Positions 1 through 8,530 of a DNA stretch of 36,393 nt are shown here, piece by piece; within the stretch, counting starts at the first letter, position 1, and each line of letters starts with the position of its first letter. This DNA is from a bacterium (GTDB lineage: Bacteria > CSSED10-310 > JAJRTK01). The stretch is taken from positions 1 through 36,393 of the forward strand of contig JAJRTK010000389.1 in the NCBI GenBank assembly GCA_024278345.1, read 5' to 3'. The position numbers were made by a program, and so were the translations under genes. A model generated the notes under the pieces. The model worked only from the letters and a program-made list of their open reading frames with translations, searched no databases and was not told where the DNA came from.

Positions 1-140
1 CTGGAACCCGGCGGAGGCTCCGCCTCCGGACCTCCGCTGGGAGCGCCGCTCCCAGACCCACGCCAGGGAGCCAGCTCCCTGGACCCACATCTTTGTGCGC
101 TGCGCGCTTTTTTCGGGTGGCCGGTACCATGACCGAGGCC
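1..140 (-). repeat. Family C palindromic element, cut by window edge
   Basis: This is the reverse-strand copy of the element at 32117-32382. It ends with ATGACCGAGGCC at 129-140, the same 12-nt terminal repeat as the complete copy, and carries the shared core CCAGGGAGCCAGCTCCCTGG plus hairpins GGCGGAGGCTCCGCC and TGGGAGCGCCGCTCCCA. The other end lies left of the window. Positions 141-231 continue with degenerate repeat sequence and no gene. Confidence 0.75.
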
Positions 141-228
141 TTCGCATGATTTGGACCCGGCGCTAAACGGTTACCCTCCGCCCGTTCGCCTTCGGTGGTT
201 CTCCGCTGCGCTCCGGTTCTCATCCCGC

Positions 229-270
229 GCCTCAGACTACCTCGTGACGATCCTCGATGAGATATCCGGG
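229..270 (-). repeat. Family D repeat overlapping the GT2 3' end
   Basis: On the minus strand this reads GATATCTCATCGAGGATCG followed by TCACGAGG. It matches the copies at 25027-25087 and 31854-31920 (core CTCTCATCACGGATCGTCACGAG). It encodes the last residues and the stop region of the GT2 gene, so the protein's C-terminus derives from repeat sequence. Confidence 0.55.
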
Positions 271-1344
271 TCTATCGCGGACAAGTCTCTTCGTATCTTT
301 TCGCCTGGCCATCTTCTGTCCAATTCGCCGAAAAGCCCAAAACGGGGAAATGCCCAGCCGGGCCGCAAGCCACAATTGGGCGACCACTTTTCGAAGCGTG
401 GACAAGTTTGGCCTGGATCGTGAAAAAAAGAAAGCATCTAGGCTTCGCAGACTTCGTAGGCTCGCAAGAATCTTCTCGAAAAATACTTCCCGATCAGAGG
501 ATGAAACAGAAGCCGCACTGTTGAGATAATATCGACCTGCCGAAAAACGGTACCTTCGATCAAATTTCCGGAGATAGCTTGGAGGAAACAACTGACTCCC
601 ACTTTCCCGAATGAAATCCAATGCGTTCCGGAGATAGTCGAGGAAACTATCGATGTCCTTGTAGGTGGAATTGAGGTACCCTGAGGGTAGGTTTCTCCAG
701 GATGCCAGCGGCTCGGGAATGAAACAGGCTCCGTAGCGCAGCATGAGCGTTTGTTGAACGACCCCATCGCAGAAGGGGCCCAATTCAGGGCGAAATCCGC
801 CTGCTTCCATAAGCGCTGCCCTTCGGTAGATGACAGCACTCCCAGTGACCCAAACTCCGTGCCGGTACAGAATCTTCAGGCATCGTCCTGGAGGAATATA
901 ACCCGGTGCCTTTAACGGCGAATAAAGTGGAACCAGCCCTGTGGTTTTCCCGGCGGCATCAATTTCAATGGTTGGGCAGGCGCAAAGCCCCGCCTCGGGA
1001 TACTCCTCCAAGAGGTCCATGTACCGCTGAAAAAAACCGGGAAGAATCTTGTCGTCGGCGGCGGTTCCAAAAATATAATCACCCTTCGCCATTTCCACAA
1101 GATGTGCGGTTGCAGGGCCGACTCCGCGGTTGATTTCGTTCCGATGAAGATGGATATGGGAATACTGTTGGGCAAATTCCTCAATGATCGCGACGCTATC
1201 GTCAGTCGATGCATCATCCAATACCAAGATTTCCATCGGCTGATAGCTCTGACGAACCAGGGCCCCCAGCGATTCCCGCAAGTAGCGCCCATGATTGTAG
1301 TTGGGCATGAAGACGGACAACGTGGGCTTCTTTTTCGGATTCAT
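232..1344 (-). CDS. Family 2 (GT-A) glycosyltransferase
   Basis: The 370-aa protein has the GT2 architecture: an N-terminal nucleotide-binding start (LSVFMPNYNHGRYL, residues 9-22), the DDAS motif near residue 43, and an AADD metal-binding equivalent of DxD near residue 95. The family transfers a sugar from a nucleotide-sugar donor at the cytoplasmic face, usually in polysaccharide or glycan assembly; the acceptor is unknown. The ATG at 1344 is chosen over the longer ORF start because it follows the epimerase stop by only 5 nt (TAG-ACCCG-ATG), indicating an operon. The C-terminal 20 residues or so (ending LIEDRHEVV) come from a family D repeat, so the ancestral stop may have been lost. It is the last gene of an eight-gene minus-strand run. 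Confidence 0.9.
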   Translation of the reverse strand: MNPKKKPTLSVFMPNYNHGRYLRESLGALVRQSYQPMEILVLDDASTDDSVAIIEEFAQQYSHIHLHRNEINRGVGPATAHLVEMAKGDYIFGTAADDKILPGFFQRYMDLLEEYPEAGLCACPTIEIDAAGKTTGLVPLYSPLKAPGYIPPGRCLKILYRHGVWVTGSAVIYRRAALMEAGGFRPELGPFCDGVVQQTLMLRYGACFIPEPLASWRNLPSGYLNSTYKDIDSFLDYLRNALDFIRESGSQLFPPSYLRKFDRRYRFSAGRYYLNSAASVSSSDREVFFEKILASLRSLRSLDAFFFSRSRPNLSTLRKVVAQLWLAARLGISPFWAFRRIGQKMARRKDTKRLVRDRPGYLIEDRHEVV

Positions 1345-1349
1345 CGGGT

Positions 1350-2417
1350 CTACACCTTGAAAAGCGCTTTCCAGTGGTCCGGATCGCCGTGGATCCAATC
1401 ACGGATCTCCGACGCGATCTCTAACACCTTTTTTCGCGGGCTCCAGCCGAACCACTGCCTTGCTTTCCCCGTGTCCGACACGTAGCAGGGAATATCCACG
1501 GAACTCGTCTCGGCCACCGAGGCGATGGGAATCTCCCGGCCCGTGACTTCCTTGCAATAACCCGTCCACTCCAATAGCGATGTCGAACACCCCCACCCAC
1601 CGCCGACATTGAAGACCTCCCCTGCGCATCGCTCCAACTGCTCCACCTGGAGGAGAAGCAGCCGGAACAGGTCCTCCGGATGCAAAAGATCCCGCACCTG
1701 CTTCCCCGTGCCTCCATACCCCGTGTACCGCAATGGCCTGCCATAGTAGTGCCGGGCGACCCAGTAGGTGAAGACTCCCTGCTCCACCTTGCCGAACTGC
1801 CCCGGCCCCGCGATGACTCCACAGCGGTCGATGACCGCCCGGAGACCATAGGTTTCCACGTATTCCTGGAGAATCAGTTCCGACGCGAGCTTTGTCGCGC
1901 CGTACAGGGATCGGGGAAGATGGGTGGGAAACGTCTCCGCAATCCCCGCCGGCCCGGCTCCCGGCACCGATTGTGCCCGCCGGATCTCGAAGCGGGTCTC
2001 CGTCTCCCGGATCCCTAGCTCCTGGAGCGGCCGGATGGAGTAGACACGGGAACTCGACAAGAAGACCAGGTTCTTGGCACGGTGTCGCGCCAGTTCCAGG
2101 CAGTTGAGCGTTCCGCACAGGTTGGTCTCCACCACGTAGTGGGGCGATCCATCGAGGCCAGCCAGAACGCTGGGCTCCGCCGATGCCTCCACGAACAGGT
2201 CGAACGTTCCCGGCAGCGCTTCGAGATCGCGCCAAGAACGGATGTCGCCGTGGACAAACTCGATCCCGCGCCGGGCAAAGCGCGACAGGTTTTCCTCCGA
2301 CCCACGCCGCCGAAGGTTGTCGAAAACGACCACCCGGTTCGCGGGATTCTCCTCCATGAACGCCAGCGCCAGCGACGAACCCACGAAGCCTGCGCCACCG
2401 GTAATGAGGATTCTCAT
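1350..2417 (-). CDS. NAD-dependent epimerase, CDP-paratose 2-epimerase-like
   Basis: This 355-aa short-chain dehydrogenase/reductase of the extended type starts with the Rossmann motif MRILITGGAGFVGSS, has LSSSRVYS and the catalytic YGATK (Tyr-x3-Lys), and a C-terminal half (QVRDLLHPEDL, EVFNVGGG) typical of CDP-paratose/CDP-tyvelose 2-epimerases. It likely epimerises or modifies a nucleotide sugar for the flanking glycosyltransferases; exact substrate specificity cannot be read from sequence. The ATG at 2417 follows an AGGAG ribosome site (AGGAGCGAAGTGGC-ATG), and the Rossmann motif begins at residue 2, so the longer ORF start is rejected. The GT2 gene follows 5 nt after its stop. Confidence 0.85.
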   Translation of the reverse strand: MRILITGGAGFVGSSLALAFMEENPANRVVVFDNLRRRGSEENLSRFARRGIEFVHGDIRSWRDLEALPGTFDLFVEASAEPSVLAGLDGSPHYVVETNLCGTLNCLELARHRAKNLVFLSSSRVYSIRPLQELGIRETETRFEIRRAQSVPGAGPAGIAETFPTHLPRSLYGATKLASELILQEYVETYGLRAVIDRCGVIAGPGQFGKVEQGVFTYWVARHYYGRPLRYTGYGGTGKQVRDLLHPEDLFRLLLLQVEQLERCAGEVFNVGGGWGCSTSLLEWTGYCKEVTGREIPIASVAETSSVDIPCYVSDTGKARQWFGWSPRKKVLEIASEIRDWIHGDPDHWKALFKV

Positions 2418-2493
2418 GCCACTTCGCTCCTGTCCCCCAATCTGCTTCCAACTTCTTCCCAAGGACCGTGACCTACCCCAAACAGGTTTCCTG

Positions 2494-3921
2494 TCAGCTT
2501 GAGGTCCGCTCACGTCGGGCGCCCTCCGGCTCCCGCCGCTCGCCCTCCAGGCCCCCCGGATTGCTCTCTCTCACCGCCCGGCCGCCTCCAGAACGCTTTG
2601 CCAGCGCCCGTTGGTAGGCGGCCTCCAGGAAATCGACGCTCCTCTCCCACGTCAACCAATTCGATACACGATTCCTGGCCTTTTGTCCAAGTTCCCTCCG
2701 TCGTTTCGGGTCTCTGGCGAGCCCCGCCAGTTTTTTGCCAAAATCCACGGGATCCCCGGTCTTCGCAATCTCGCCGCCCTCTCCCAGCATCCATCCCATG
2801 TCCCCCACGTCGCTGGTCACCACGGGCAGACCGCTGGCCATGCACTCCAAGAGAGTCAACGACGATTTCGAGCGGTTCAAGGGCGTGTCCGCCAGAGGAA
2901 CGGCCGCGAGATCGCACGACGCGATGTGGCGGGGCATTTCGTGGTGGGGAATGAAGCCCTGGGTCATGACGACGCACCCTTCCAGGCCTCGGACCCGGAG
3001 CAGAGCTTTGAGTTCGGATCTCCCGGTGCCGCCGCCAATCACCAGGCATTTTCCGGCTGGAGCTTCCCGGGAGAACGTTTCCAGGATGTCGGCGAAAAAG
3101 AAGAGGTCGGCGGTTCCGCCCAGATGTCCCGAGTAGAGAAAGGTGGGTCCATCGAGGCCCAGTTTTTCCCGGAGTCCCTCGTCGCGGAGCCCGGGTCCGA
3201 ACTTGTGGAGATCGACCCCGACTCTGGCGGGGAAGAGAGCGTCGAGGGGAGTTCCGAACCGGAGGCTCTTTCGGCGGAGCCACATACTGGCGCCTCCCAT
3301 GGTTTCCACGAGCTTCGGAACGAGCCATTCGAGAGGCGCGATGACGAAGAGGCCACCGATCCCTTTGATGGCGAGCTTGAGCCTCTTGCCCAAGGATGCG
3401 CCGGACGGGGCGAACGCATCTTGCAAAGTTTCCCAGCAAAAGGCCGTCTCGTCGTCGTCCCAGTCCTGGTGGAGAGGATTTCGGTGGAGGCGGGCGGCAA
3501 GAAACGCGGCGACGGTCGTGGCGGGGCGCATCTTTTGGAAGTGGATGAGATCGGCCCAGGCCGCAGACCGGCGGAGAGAATTCCAGGAGCTCTTGGAAAA
3601 GAGTTTCAGAGGTTCGACGGGAATGGAGGCGGGGAGTTGCTGGTGGATCGGCTTGGAACCGCGTTTCCTTTTGGGGAGCGGTCGATGGAAGATGCGGATG
3701 GCGTGCCCCCGGGAAACCAGGTGGCAGGCGAACATGATGGTGCGGATGGTGAAGGGCTGGTACCGGAGGTCGTAGGGGATGATCATCAGGATCCGGAGGT
3801 GTTTCCCGGGGGGATGGGACCTGGGCGGGATGTCTGCTAGGGGGGCGTGGGGCTTGACGGCCTCAGCCGATTGAGGGGCGTGTTGCCCGGGGGCGGGAAT
3901 CGATGGCGGATGGTCGTTCAT
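2494..3921 (-). CDS. Family 4 (GT-B) glycosyltransferase
   Basis: The 475-aa protein has a two-Rossmann GT-B layout: an N-terminal acceptor domain starting at LRILMIIPYDLRYQP (about residue 42) and a C-terminal donor domain with GTGRSEL and the GT4 EX7E-type segment (SKSSLTLLECMASGLPVV). It presumably adds a sugar to a lipid- or peptide-linked acceptor at the inner membrane. Start choice is uncertain: the ATG at 3921 lacks a clear Shine-Dalgarno, and the first 40 residues are Pro/His-rich and not family-like. The longer ORF (to 3999) runs into a degenerate family A repeat. The C-terminal tail (GGGRAVRESNPGGLEGERRE...) is low-complexity and lies outside the fold. Confidence 0.87.
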   Translation of the reverse strand: MNDHPPSIPAPGQHAPQSAEAVKPHAPLADIPPRSHPPGKHLRILMIIPYDLRYQPFTIRTIMFACHLVSRGHAIRIFHRPLPKRKRGSKPIHQQLPASIPVEPLKLFSKSSWNSLRRSAAWADLIHFQKMRPATTVAAFLAARLHRNPLHQDWDDDETAFCWETLQDAFAPSGASLGKRLKLAIKGIGGLFVIAPLEWLVPKLVETMGGASMWLRRKSLRFGTPLDALFPARVGVDLHKFGPGLRDEGLREKLGLDGPTFLYSGHLGGTADLFFFADILETFSREAPAGKCLVIGGGTGRSELKALLRVRGLEGCVVMTQGFIPHHEMPRHIASCDLAAVPLADTPLNRSKSSLTLLECMASGLPVVTSDVGDMGWMLGEGGEIAKTGDPVDFGKKLAGLARDPKRRRELGQKARNRVSNWLTWERSVDFLEAAYQRALAKRSGGGRAVRESNPGGLEGERREPEGARRERTSS

Positions 3922-3939
3922 GGTGGGTCGTGGGAGGAG

Positions 3940-4010
3940 GATTGGGGTTACCGGGCGGACAGCGTGCGCCGGATGGCGTACGATGGGAGCAGGACGCAAC
4001 CTTGAGAAGA
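3940..4010 (-). repeat. Degenerate family A repeat upstream of the GT4 gene
   Basis: The plus strand shows TACGATGGGAGCAGGACGCA, matching the family A core CGATGGGAGCGGAACNCAACC seen at 18531, 27888 and 35951. It lies in the 153-nt gap between the radical SAM and GT4 genes. Its hairpin is eroded. Confidence 0.4.
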
Positions 4011-4074
4011 TGGGTGGGGGGTCTTCTTGTGATTGGGGGCTTGGGAAGAGGATTCTGGTGGCTGCAGGTTTTCT

Positions 4075-5550
4075 TCAGCTTCGAGTGATGAATCCCGCCA
4101 GGTATTGTTTGGCCTGTTTTGGATTTGCCATGGCGAGCTTGAGGGATGCGACGGGGTTTTTCAGGACACGACGGAGAAAGCCCTTTCGGCGTGCTTCATG
4201 CTTGCGCCAGGTTTCGTAAGCGTGGCGGAGGAAGTCCTCGAGTTCTTGAGCAGAAACCCGGTCGGCTCGCACGACGCACTGGGACAGGCCATCATAGGCG
4301 CTGAAGTCCGTGGTCATGAGGAGGTTCCGTTCCCGGGCATACTCATAGAACTCCGTCCCTGGAAAGGGGGTGGAGATGGAGAACTGGACGGTATGAGGGT
4401 TGAGTTCCAGGGCGAGGTCTAGCGTTTCCTGCATGGTTTTGCGGGTTTCGCCGATGAGGCCGAAGGAGAAGGTCAGGTGGGTCTTGATGCCCAGGTCGTG
4501 GGTGAAGGCGACCGTATCCCGAAGAACCTGAAGGTTCAAACGCTTCCCGCAGTCATCGACGATCTTCTGGTTCCCCGATTCGACTCCGTATTTGACGGCG
4601 TGGAGACCGGCTTTTCGCAGTTTTTCCAGCACACTCTTTTTGAGTGTATCGGCGCGGCACATGGCGCCCCAAGGGATCTGCTCCAGGCCTCGGGAGATGA
4701 TTTCGTCGGCGAAGTCGCTGAGGCGCCTGTTGCCGATGTTCCACGTGTCGTCGTCGAAGTAGTAGGATTTGTAGGGGAAAGGATCGTGGCGGAACATCTG
4801 CTCGATTTCGTCGGCCATGTACTTGGCGGAAAAGACGCGGTAGCGGTGATCCTTGTAGACGACCTGGGGCCAGACGCAGAAGTTGCAGGTATAGGGACAG
4901 CCCCGGGAGCCGTGGAGCTGGAGAGAGGGGCTGGGGAGATCGCCGGGGTTGTCGTAGTAGAGGGACATATCCAGCGTCGAACGGTGGGGGAAGGGAAGCT
5001 GGTCCAGGGGCTCGATGTTGGGGCGGCGGGGCTCGTGGACGATGGAGCCGCCGGGGCCGTGGCGGTGGATGAGTCCCTGCAGGCCTTGCAAGTTCTTTTT
5101 GTCGCGGATGCGTTGGGCGGCTTCCAGAACGGTGTATTCCCATTCTCCACCGGCCAGGGCGTCGAGGAAGGCGTGTTTTTCGAGGCCGTCGCTCATTTGG
5201 TTCACGTGGTGGCCTGTCATGAGCAGGAAGGCGCTCGTCTTTTCCTTGATGCTCTTGGCCCACTGGAGGTCGGTCTCGATGGAAGCCGTGGCGTTTTCCT
5301 GGACGATGAAGTCGGGCGCGAAAGAGGTGACGTTGTGGAGGTAGGAGTCATCATTTTCCTTGGTGGCGCAGCCATCGAAAATCGCCACCTCGAAACCCTC
5401 CGGCTCCAAGAGAGCGGCGGCGTAGCCAAGGTAAAAGGGAAACGGCATGTAACGATTGCCATTTTCCATAAAATGCGGCCAGCGCGAACCGGCGCGAACT
5501 CCATAGTGGCCCGGTCGTTTCCACGGCGGGTTGAGAAGAGCTACTTTCAT
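4075..5550 (-). CDS. B12-binding-domain radical SAM protein (copy 1)
   Basis: The 491-aa protein has an N-terminal cobalamin-binding-like Rossmann domain (VALLNPPW at the start, GGEWEYTVLEAA near residue 140) and a radical SAM barrel with the cluster motif GCPYTCNFC near residue 215 (CX3CX2C). The classical DxHxxG cobalamin ligand is not visible, as is normal for class B enzymes. Such enzymes methylate or rearrange unactivated carbons of natural products, lipids or sugars; the substrate is unknown. The neighbouring gene at 5588 is a paralogue, 37 nt upstream, and both share RAGSRWP near the N-terminus. Glycosyltransferase and epimerase neighbours suggest a glycan or glycolipid target. The ATG at 5550 is preceded by AGAGAGGA. 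Confidence 0.9.
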   Translation of the reverse strand: MKVALLNPPWKRPGHYGVRAGSRWPHFMENGNRYMPFPFYLGYAAALLEPEGFEVAIFDGCATKENDDSYLHNVTSFAPDFIVQENATASIETDLQWAKSIKEKTSAFLLMTGHHVNQMSDGLEKHAFLDALAGGEWEYTVLEAAQRIRDKKNLQGLQGLIHRHGPGGSIVHEPRRPNIEPLDQLPFPHRSTLDMSLYYDNPGDLPSPSLQLHGSRGCPYTCNFCVWPQVVYKDHRYRVFSAKYMADEIEQMFRHDPFPYKSYYFDDDTWNIGNRRLSDFADEIISRGLEQIPWGAMCRADTLKKSVLEKLRKAGLHAVKYGVESGNQKIVDDCGKRLNLQVLRDTVAFTHDLGIKTHLTFSFGLIGETRKTMQETLDLALELNPHTVQFSISTPFPGTEFYEYARERNLLMTTDFSAYDGLSQCVVRADRVSAQELEDFLRHAYETWRKHEARRKGFLRRVLKNPVASLKLAMANPKQAKQYLAGFITRS

Positions 5551-5587
5551 GGTGGCGGAATCCTCTCTTGTCCTAGCCCTGTGCTTG

Positions 5588-7129
5588 TCAATCCTTACCC
5601 AGCGCCATGGCGTGGAGACTCTCCGGCCACAAAAGCCCGAATCCCCGCTTCAGGCGTCCTTTGAATCCCTTCCAACCCTGTCCTCGGAAGACGCGGCCCA
5701 TGGTGCGCATCTGCCGCAGCACCCACCGCGGTTGCCGGAGTTTGCGCCGGAGCCAGCGGCCTCCTGCCGTGAGCTCGAACTCCTCCATGAAGCGGGGATC
5801 GACTTCCGTGTAGCGGACCACCGAGGTGCTGGCGCCGTCGAATTCCGCCCAGTTCTCCGTGAGGAGGCGGCCTTCCTTTTTGACCTTCTCATAGAAACGC
5901 GTGCCGGGAAAGGGGGTCGTAATGCTGAACTGGACTGAATCGACGTCCAGGCGGCAGGCGTACTCGAAGGTCCGTTCGATGCTTTCGCGGGTGTCGCCGG
6001 AGAGCCCGAAGCTCACCGTCATGTGGGTCTTGATCCCTAGGCTCGTCGCGGTTTTTACCACTCGTTCCAGCTTGGGAAGCTTCACAGGTTTCTGGATCTC
6101 CTTGAGGATCCTTGGATCCGCGCTCTCCAGCCCGAATTTCATGCCGATGCAACCCGCAGCGGCCATGGTTTCCAGCATCTTTTCCGTCGACGCCATGGCG
6201 TCACCCATGACGGACCAAGGCACCTTGAGACCCCGGGACCGAATCTCGTCGCATAAAGCAAAGACGTGCTTGGAATTGACCGTGAACGTATCGTCGTCAA
6301 AATAGATCTCCCTGGCGCCGTATCGCTCCACCGCCTCCACCATCTCGTCCACGACGCGCTTAGGCGAAAAGACCCGGTAGCGCCCGCCGCCGTACATCAC
6401 CTGGATCCAGAGACAGAAATCGCACCGGAACGGGCAGCCCCGGCTGGCGTGAAGCTGGACCGCCGGCCGGTGCTGGCAAAACCCGTCGTGGTAGAGGCTC
6501 AGGTCGTTGCACTCGTTGGAGGGAAACAAATGGCGCGCCGGATGCGGTAGCTCATCGACGGGGTTGATCTCCCTGCCCCGCCGACCACCAGCCGGTTTCC
6601 CATCCGCGGCGCGGTAGGCGATGCCGTCCAAGTCGTCCAGGGAATTGTCGTCTCTCAGCCGCCGAGCCAGTTCCAGGAAAGTCATCTCGTATTCGCCTAC
6701 CAACACGAAATCCACGTGCTCGTGCTCCGAGAGGGTTTCCGTGGGGAATTCCGTCACGTGCGGCCCTGCCAGGGCGATCCGAGCTCCCGTGGCCTCCCGG
6801 AGGCGGGCCGAGGTTTCCACGTCCCGGTGGATCGTCGGGGTGCTGGTTTCAAACAAGATGAGGTCGGGCTGGATCGCCGAAACCCTCCGGTGGAACTCCG
6901 GTTCCGTCAAGTTCAGCGGAATCCCGTCCAGGGCCTGGACGTCAAAGTCGTCCCGTTCCAAGAGTGCCGCGGAATAGGCCAGATAGAAGGGAAAAGGAGC
7001 GTAGCGAGGCAGTTCGTCCACCCGTTTGACCAGCGACCAGGGCCAACGGCTCCCAGCCCGGATGAAAAAACGCTCCTTGCCGCCGCCCAGCGAGGTTCGG
7101 CAAGGAGGATTGGCCAGCAGGATTCGCAT
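5588..7129 (-). CDS. B12-binding-domain radical SAM protein (copy 2)
   Basis: The 513-aa protein is organised like its downstream neighbour: MRILLANPPC opens the cobalamin-binding-like domain, GPHVTEFPTETLSE and LVGEYEMTFLELARRL close it, and GCPFRCDFC near residue 230 supplies the three [4Fe-4S]-binding cysteines. Later FDDDTF, LESADPRIL and ITTPFPGT segments match the paralogue position by position. An internal signature RAGSRWPWS is shared near the N-terminus. The reaction is probably a cobalamin-assisted methylation or rearrangement; two copies may act in sequence on one substrate or at two sites. The start ATG at 7129 places the first motif at residue 2. Confidence 0.9.
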   Translation of the reverse strand: MRILLANPPCRTSLGGGKERFFIRAGSRWPWSLVKRVDELPRYAPFPFYLAYSAALLERDDFDVQALDGIPLNLTEPEFHRRVSAIQPDLILFETSTPTIHRDVETSARLREATGARIALAGPHVTEFPTETLSEHEHVDFVLVGEYEMTFLELARRLRDDNSLDDLDGIAYRAADGKPAGGRRGREINPVDELPHPARHLFPSNECNDLSLYHDGFCQHRPAVQLHASRGCPFRCDFCLWIQVMYGGGRYRVFSPKRVVDEMVEAVERYGAREIYFDDDTFTVNSKHVFALCDEIRSRGLKVPWSVMGDAMASTEKMLETMAAAGCIGMKFGLESADPRILKEIQKPVKLPKLERVVKTATSLGIKTHMTVSFGLSGDTRESIERTFEYACRLDVDSVQFSITTPFPGTRFYEKVKKEGRLLTENWAEFDGASTSVVRYTEVDPRFMEEFELTAGGRWLRRKLRQPRWVLRQMRTMGRVFRGQGWKGFKGRLKRGFGLLWPESLHAMALGKD

Positions 7130-7192
7130 GGTCCATCTCCGGATGGTTCAGGGTTTCCGCCCGCGAGGTTTCCGTCGCGGTTCGACGGATCA

Positions 7193-7711
7193 TCAGACGA
7201 ATAAGTACCGGCGCCACTTGTCCACGTCGGTCCGGTTGCAGCGAGTCGCCAACATCATGCAACGGGAGCCCGGCCGCTTTGGCGGGGAGCGGAGCACGAA
7301 GCCGCACTCCCCGGGCAGACGGTTGGCCTTTTTCCTGTTACAACCCCGGCAACAGGTTACCACGTTTTCCCACGTTGTCCGACCACCCCGGCTCCTGGGC
7401 AGCACGTGATCGATGGTCAGCTCCCCGGCAGGCCTTGTGACCCCGCAATACTGACACTCGAAATCATCGCGGAGAAAGACGTTTCGACGGTTGAACACCC
7501 ATTCCAGATAGGGAATCCGAACGTAGGCCAGAAGGCGGATCACCAGCGGCACCACCAGTTCCCTGGAGGTGGATCGAATGACCAGCTCCTCCCGCTCTTC
7601 CACCACCATCGCCTTTTCAGAGAAGAGCATCAGGATCGCCCGCCGCACGGTGCAGATGTGGATCGGTTCATAGCTGGCGTTCAAAACCAAAACCGGCATG
7701 TGAGTCAACAT
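7193..7711 (-). CDS. HNH endonuclease (McrA-like family)
   Basis: The 172-aa protein belongs to the small HNH family that starts VLVLNASYEPIHI. It shows zinc-binding CQYCG, the catalytic segment LTIDHVLPRSRGG (the His of HNH after Asp) and ENVVTCCRGCNRKKANR with the second CxxC and final Asn. All motif residues are present, so it should be an active metal-dependent nuclease; its cellular DNA target is unknown in the family. The ATG at 7711 is chosen because AAGGAAAG precedes it by about 7 nt; the track start at 7729 has no better site. It lies between the J-domain gene (174 nt upstream) and the radical SAM gene. Confidence 0.9.
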   Translation of the reverse strand: MLTHMPVLVLNASYEPIHICTVRRAILMLFSEKAMVVEEREELVIRSTSRELVVPLVIRLLAYVRIPYLEWVFNRRNVFLRDDFECQYCGVTRPAGELTIDHVLPRSRGGRTTWENVVTCCRGCNRKKANRLPGECGFVLRSPPKRPGSRCMMLATRCNRTDVDKWRRYLFV

Positions 7712-7884
7712 GGCGCTTTCCTTCCACAACCAGAGTTCGAACCATCCACCGCCGGAAATGGTTCATTCTGTATTGTGCATCCTGCCCGGTATCTTCGGCA
7801 ACGGTAAGTTGTTTTTGTGTTGTATTCCGCTCGCATCAGGCGCCGTCCGACGCCCGCACCTCGCCCTAGAGCTACCAGAGCCTC

Positions 7885-8502
7885 TTAAATATTGACCCAT
7901 CGAAGATCTTCCGAAAGCCTGGAGATGGCCCTTCGCTTCCGCCCGATGGCCGCCCGGGCTCCCTCTTCATCCCCGGCCGCCGCCGCCTTCTCCGCCAACT
8001 GTTGTTTCCGAAGCACTACTCCATAGCGCTTCTCCGCAAACTCCCTCTCGATCCCCGAAAGACGCAAGATCCTGGCCTTCAAAGCCATGAGCTCCCGGAT
8101 GGGGTCCCGGTAGAGCCAATGGCAGGTCGGGCACTGGAGCCGCTCAAGGGGGGCCACCGAGTGGGAGATCTTCTGCTGGGCGCGACATCGCGGGCAGCGG
8201 CTAGAATAACCCTTGCCCGGAGACCTGTTGAGGTCGAATTCCAGGAGGTCGTCCCAGACGGGGTTGCCAGTGTTCACGCCAACCCTGGAACTTTTTTCGA
8301 TGCACCGGTCGTAGAGCCGCCGCCTCCGGGAATCCTTCAGGGTGTCATAGGCGAGGTTGATGAGCTTCGCCTGCTCCTCGTCGCCGCCCAGGTCCGGATG
8401 GTGCCGGAGCTCCTGCATCAAGACGCGGTACACCCGCTCGATGACTTGCTGGGAAGCCCGGCGATCAACCTGGAGAATCTGATAGTAATCGAGATCGGTC
8501 AT
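7885..8502 (-). CDS. J-domain protein with zinc ribbon and coiled coil
   Basis: The 205-aa protein begins with a J domain (residues 4-65) carrying the HPD tripeptide (residues 35-37) that stimulates DnaK ATPase. A CPRCRAQQ...CPTCHW zinc-ribbon pair follows around residues 100-128, then a charged helical tail. The Gly/Phe region and the four CXXCXGXG zinc modules of true DnaJ are absent, so this is a type III J protein, probably a client-specific DnaK adaptor. It starts 28 nt after the uvrA stop, which suggests co-transcription; a role in repair is inference from position only. No strong ribosome site is visible before the ATG. Confidence 0.85.
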   Translation of the reverse strand: MTDLDYYQILQVDRRASQQVIERVYRVLMQELRHHPDLGGDEEQAKLINLAYDTLKDSRRRRLYDRCIEKSSRVGVNTGNPVWDDLLEFDLNRSPGKGYSSRCPRCRAQQKISHSVAPLERLQCPTCHWLYRDPIRELMALKARILRLSGIEREFAEKRYGVVLRKQQLAEKAAAAGDEEGARAAIGRKRRAISRLSEDLRWVNI

Positions 8503-8530
8503 GGGCCGGTTTCACATGTTGTCCTGAAGG

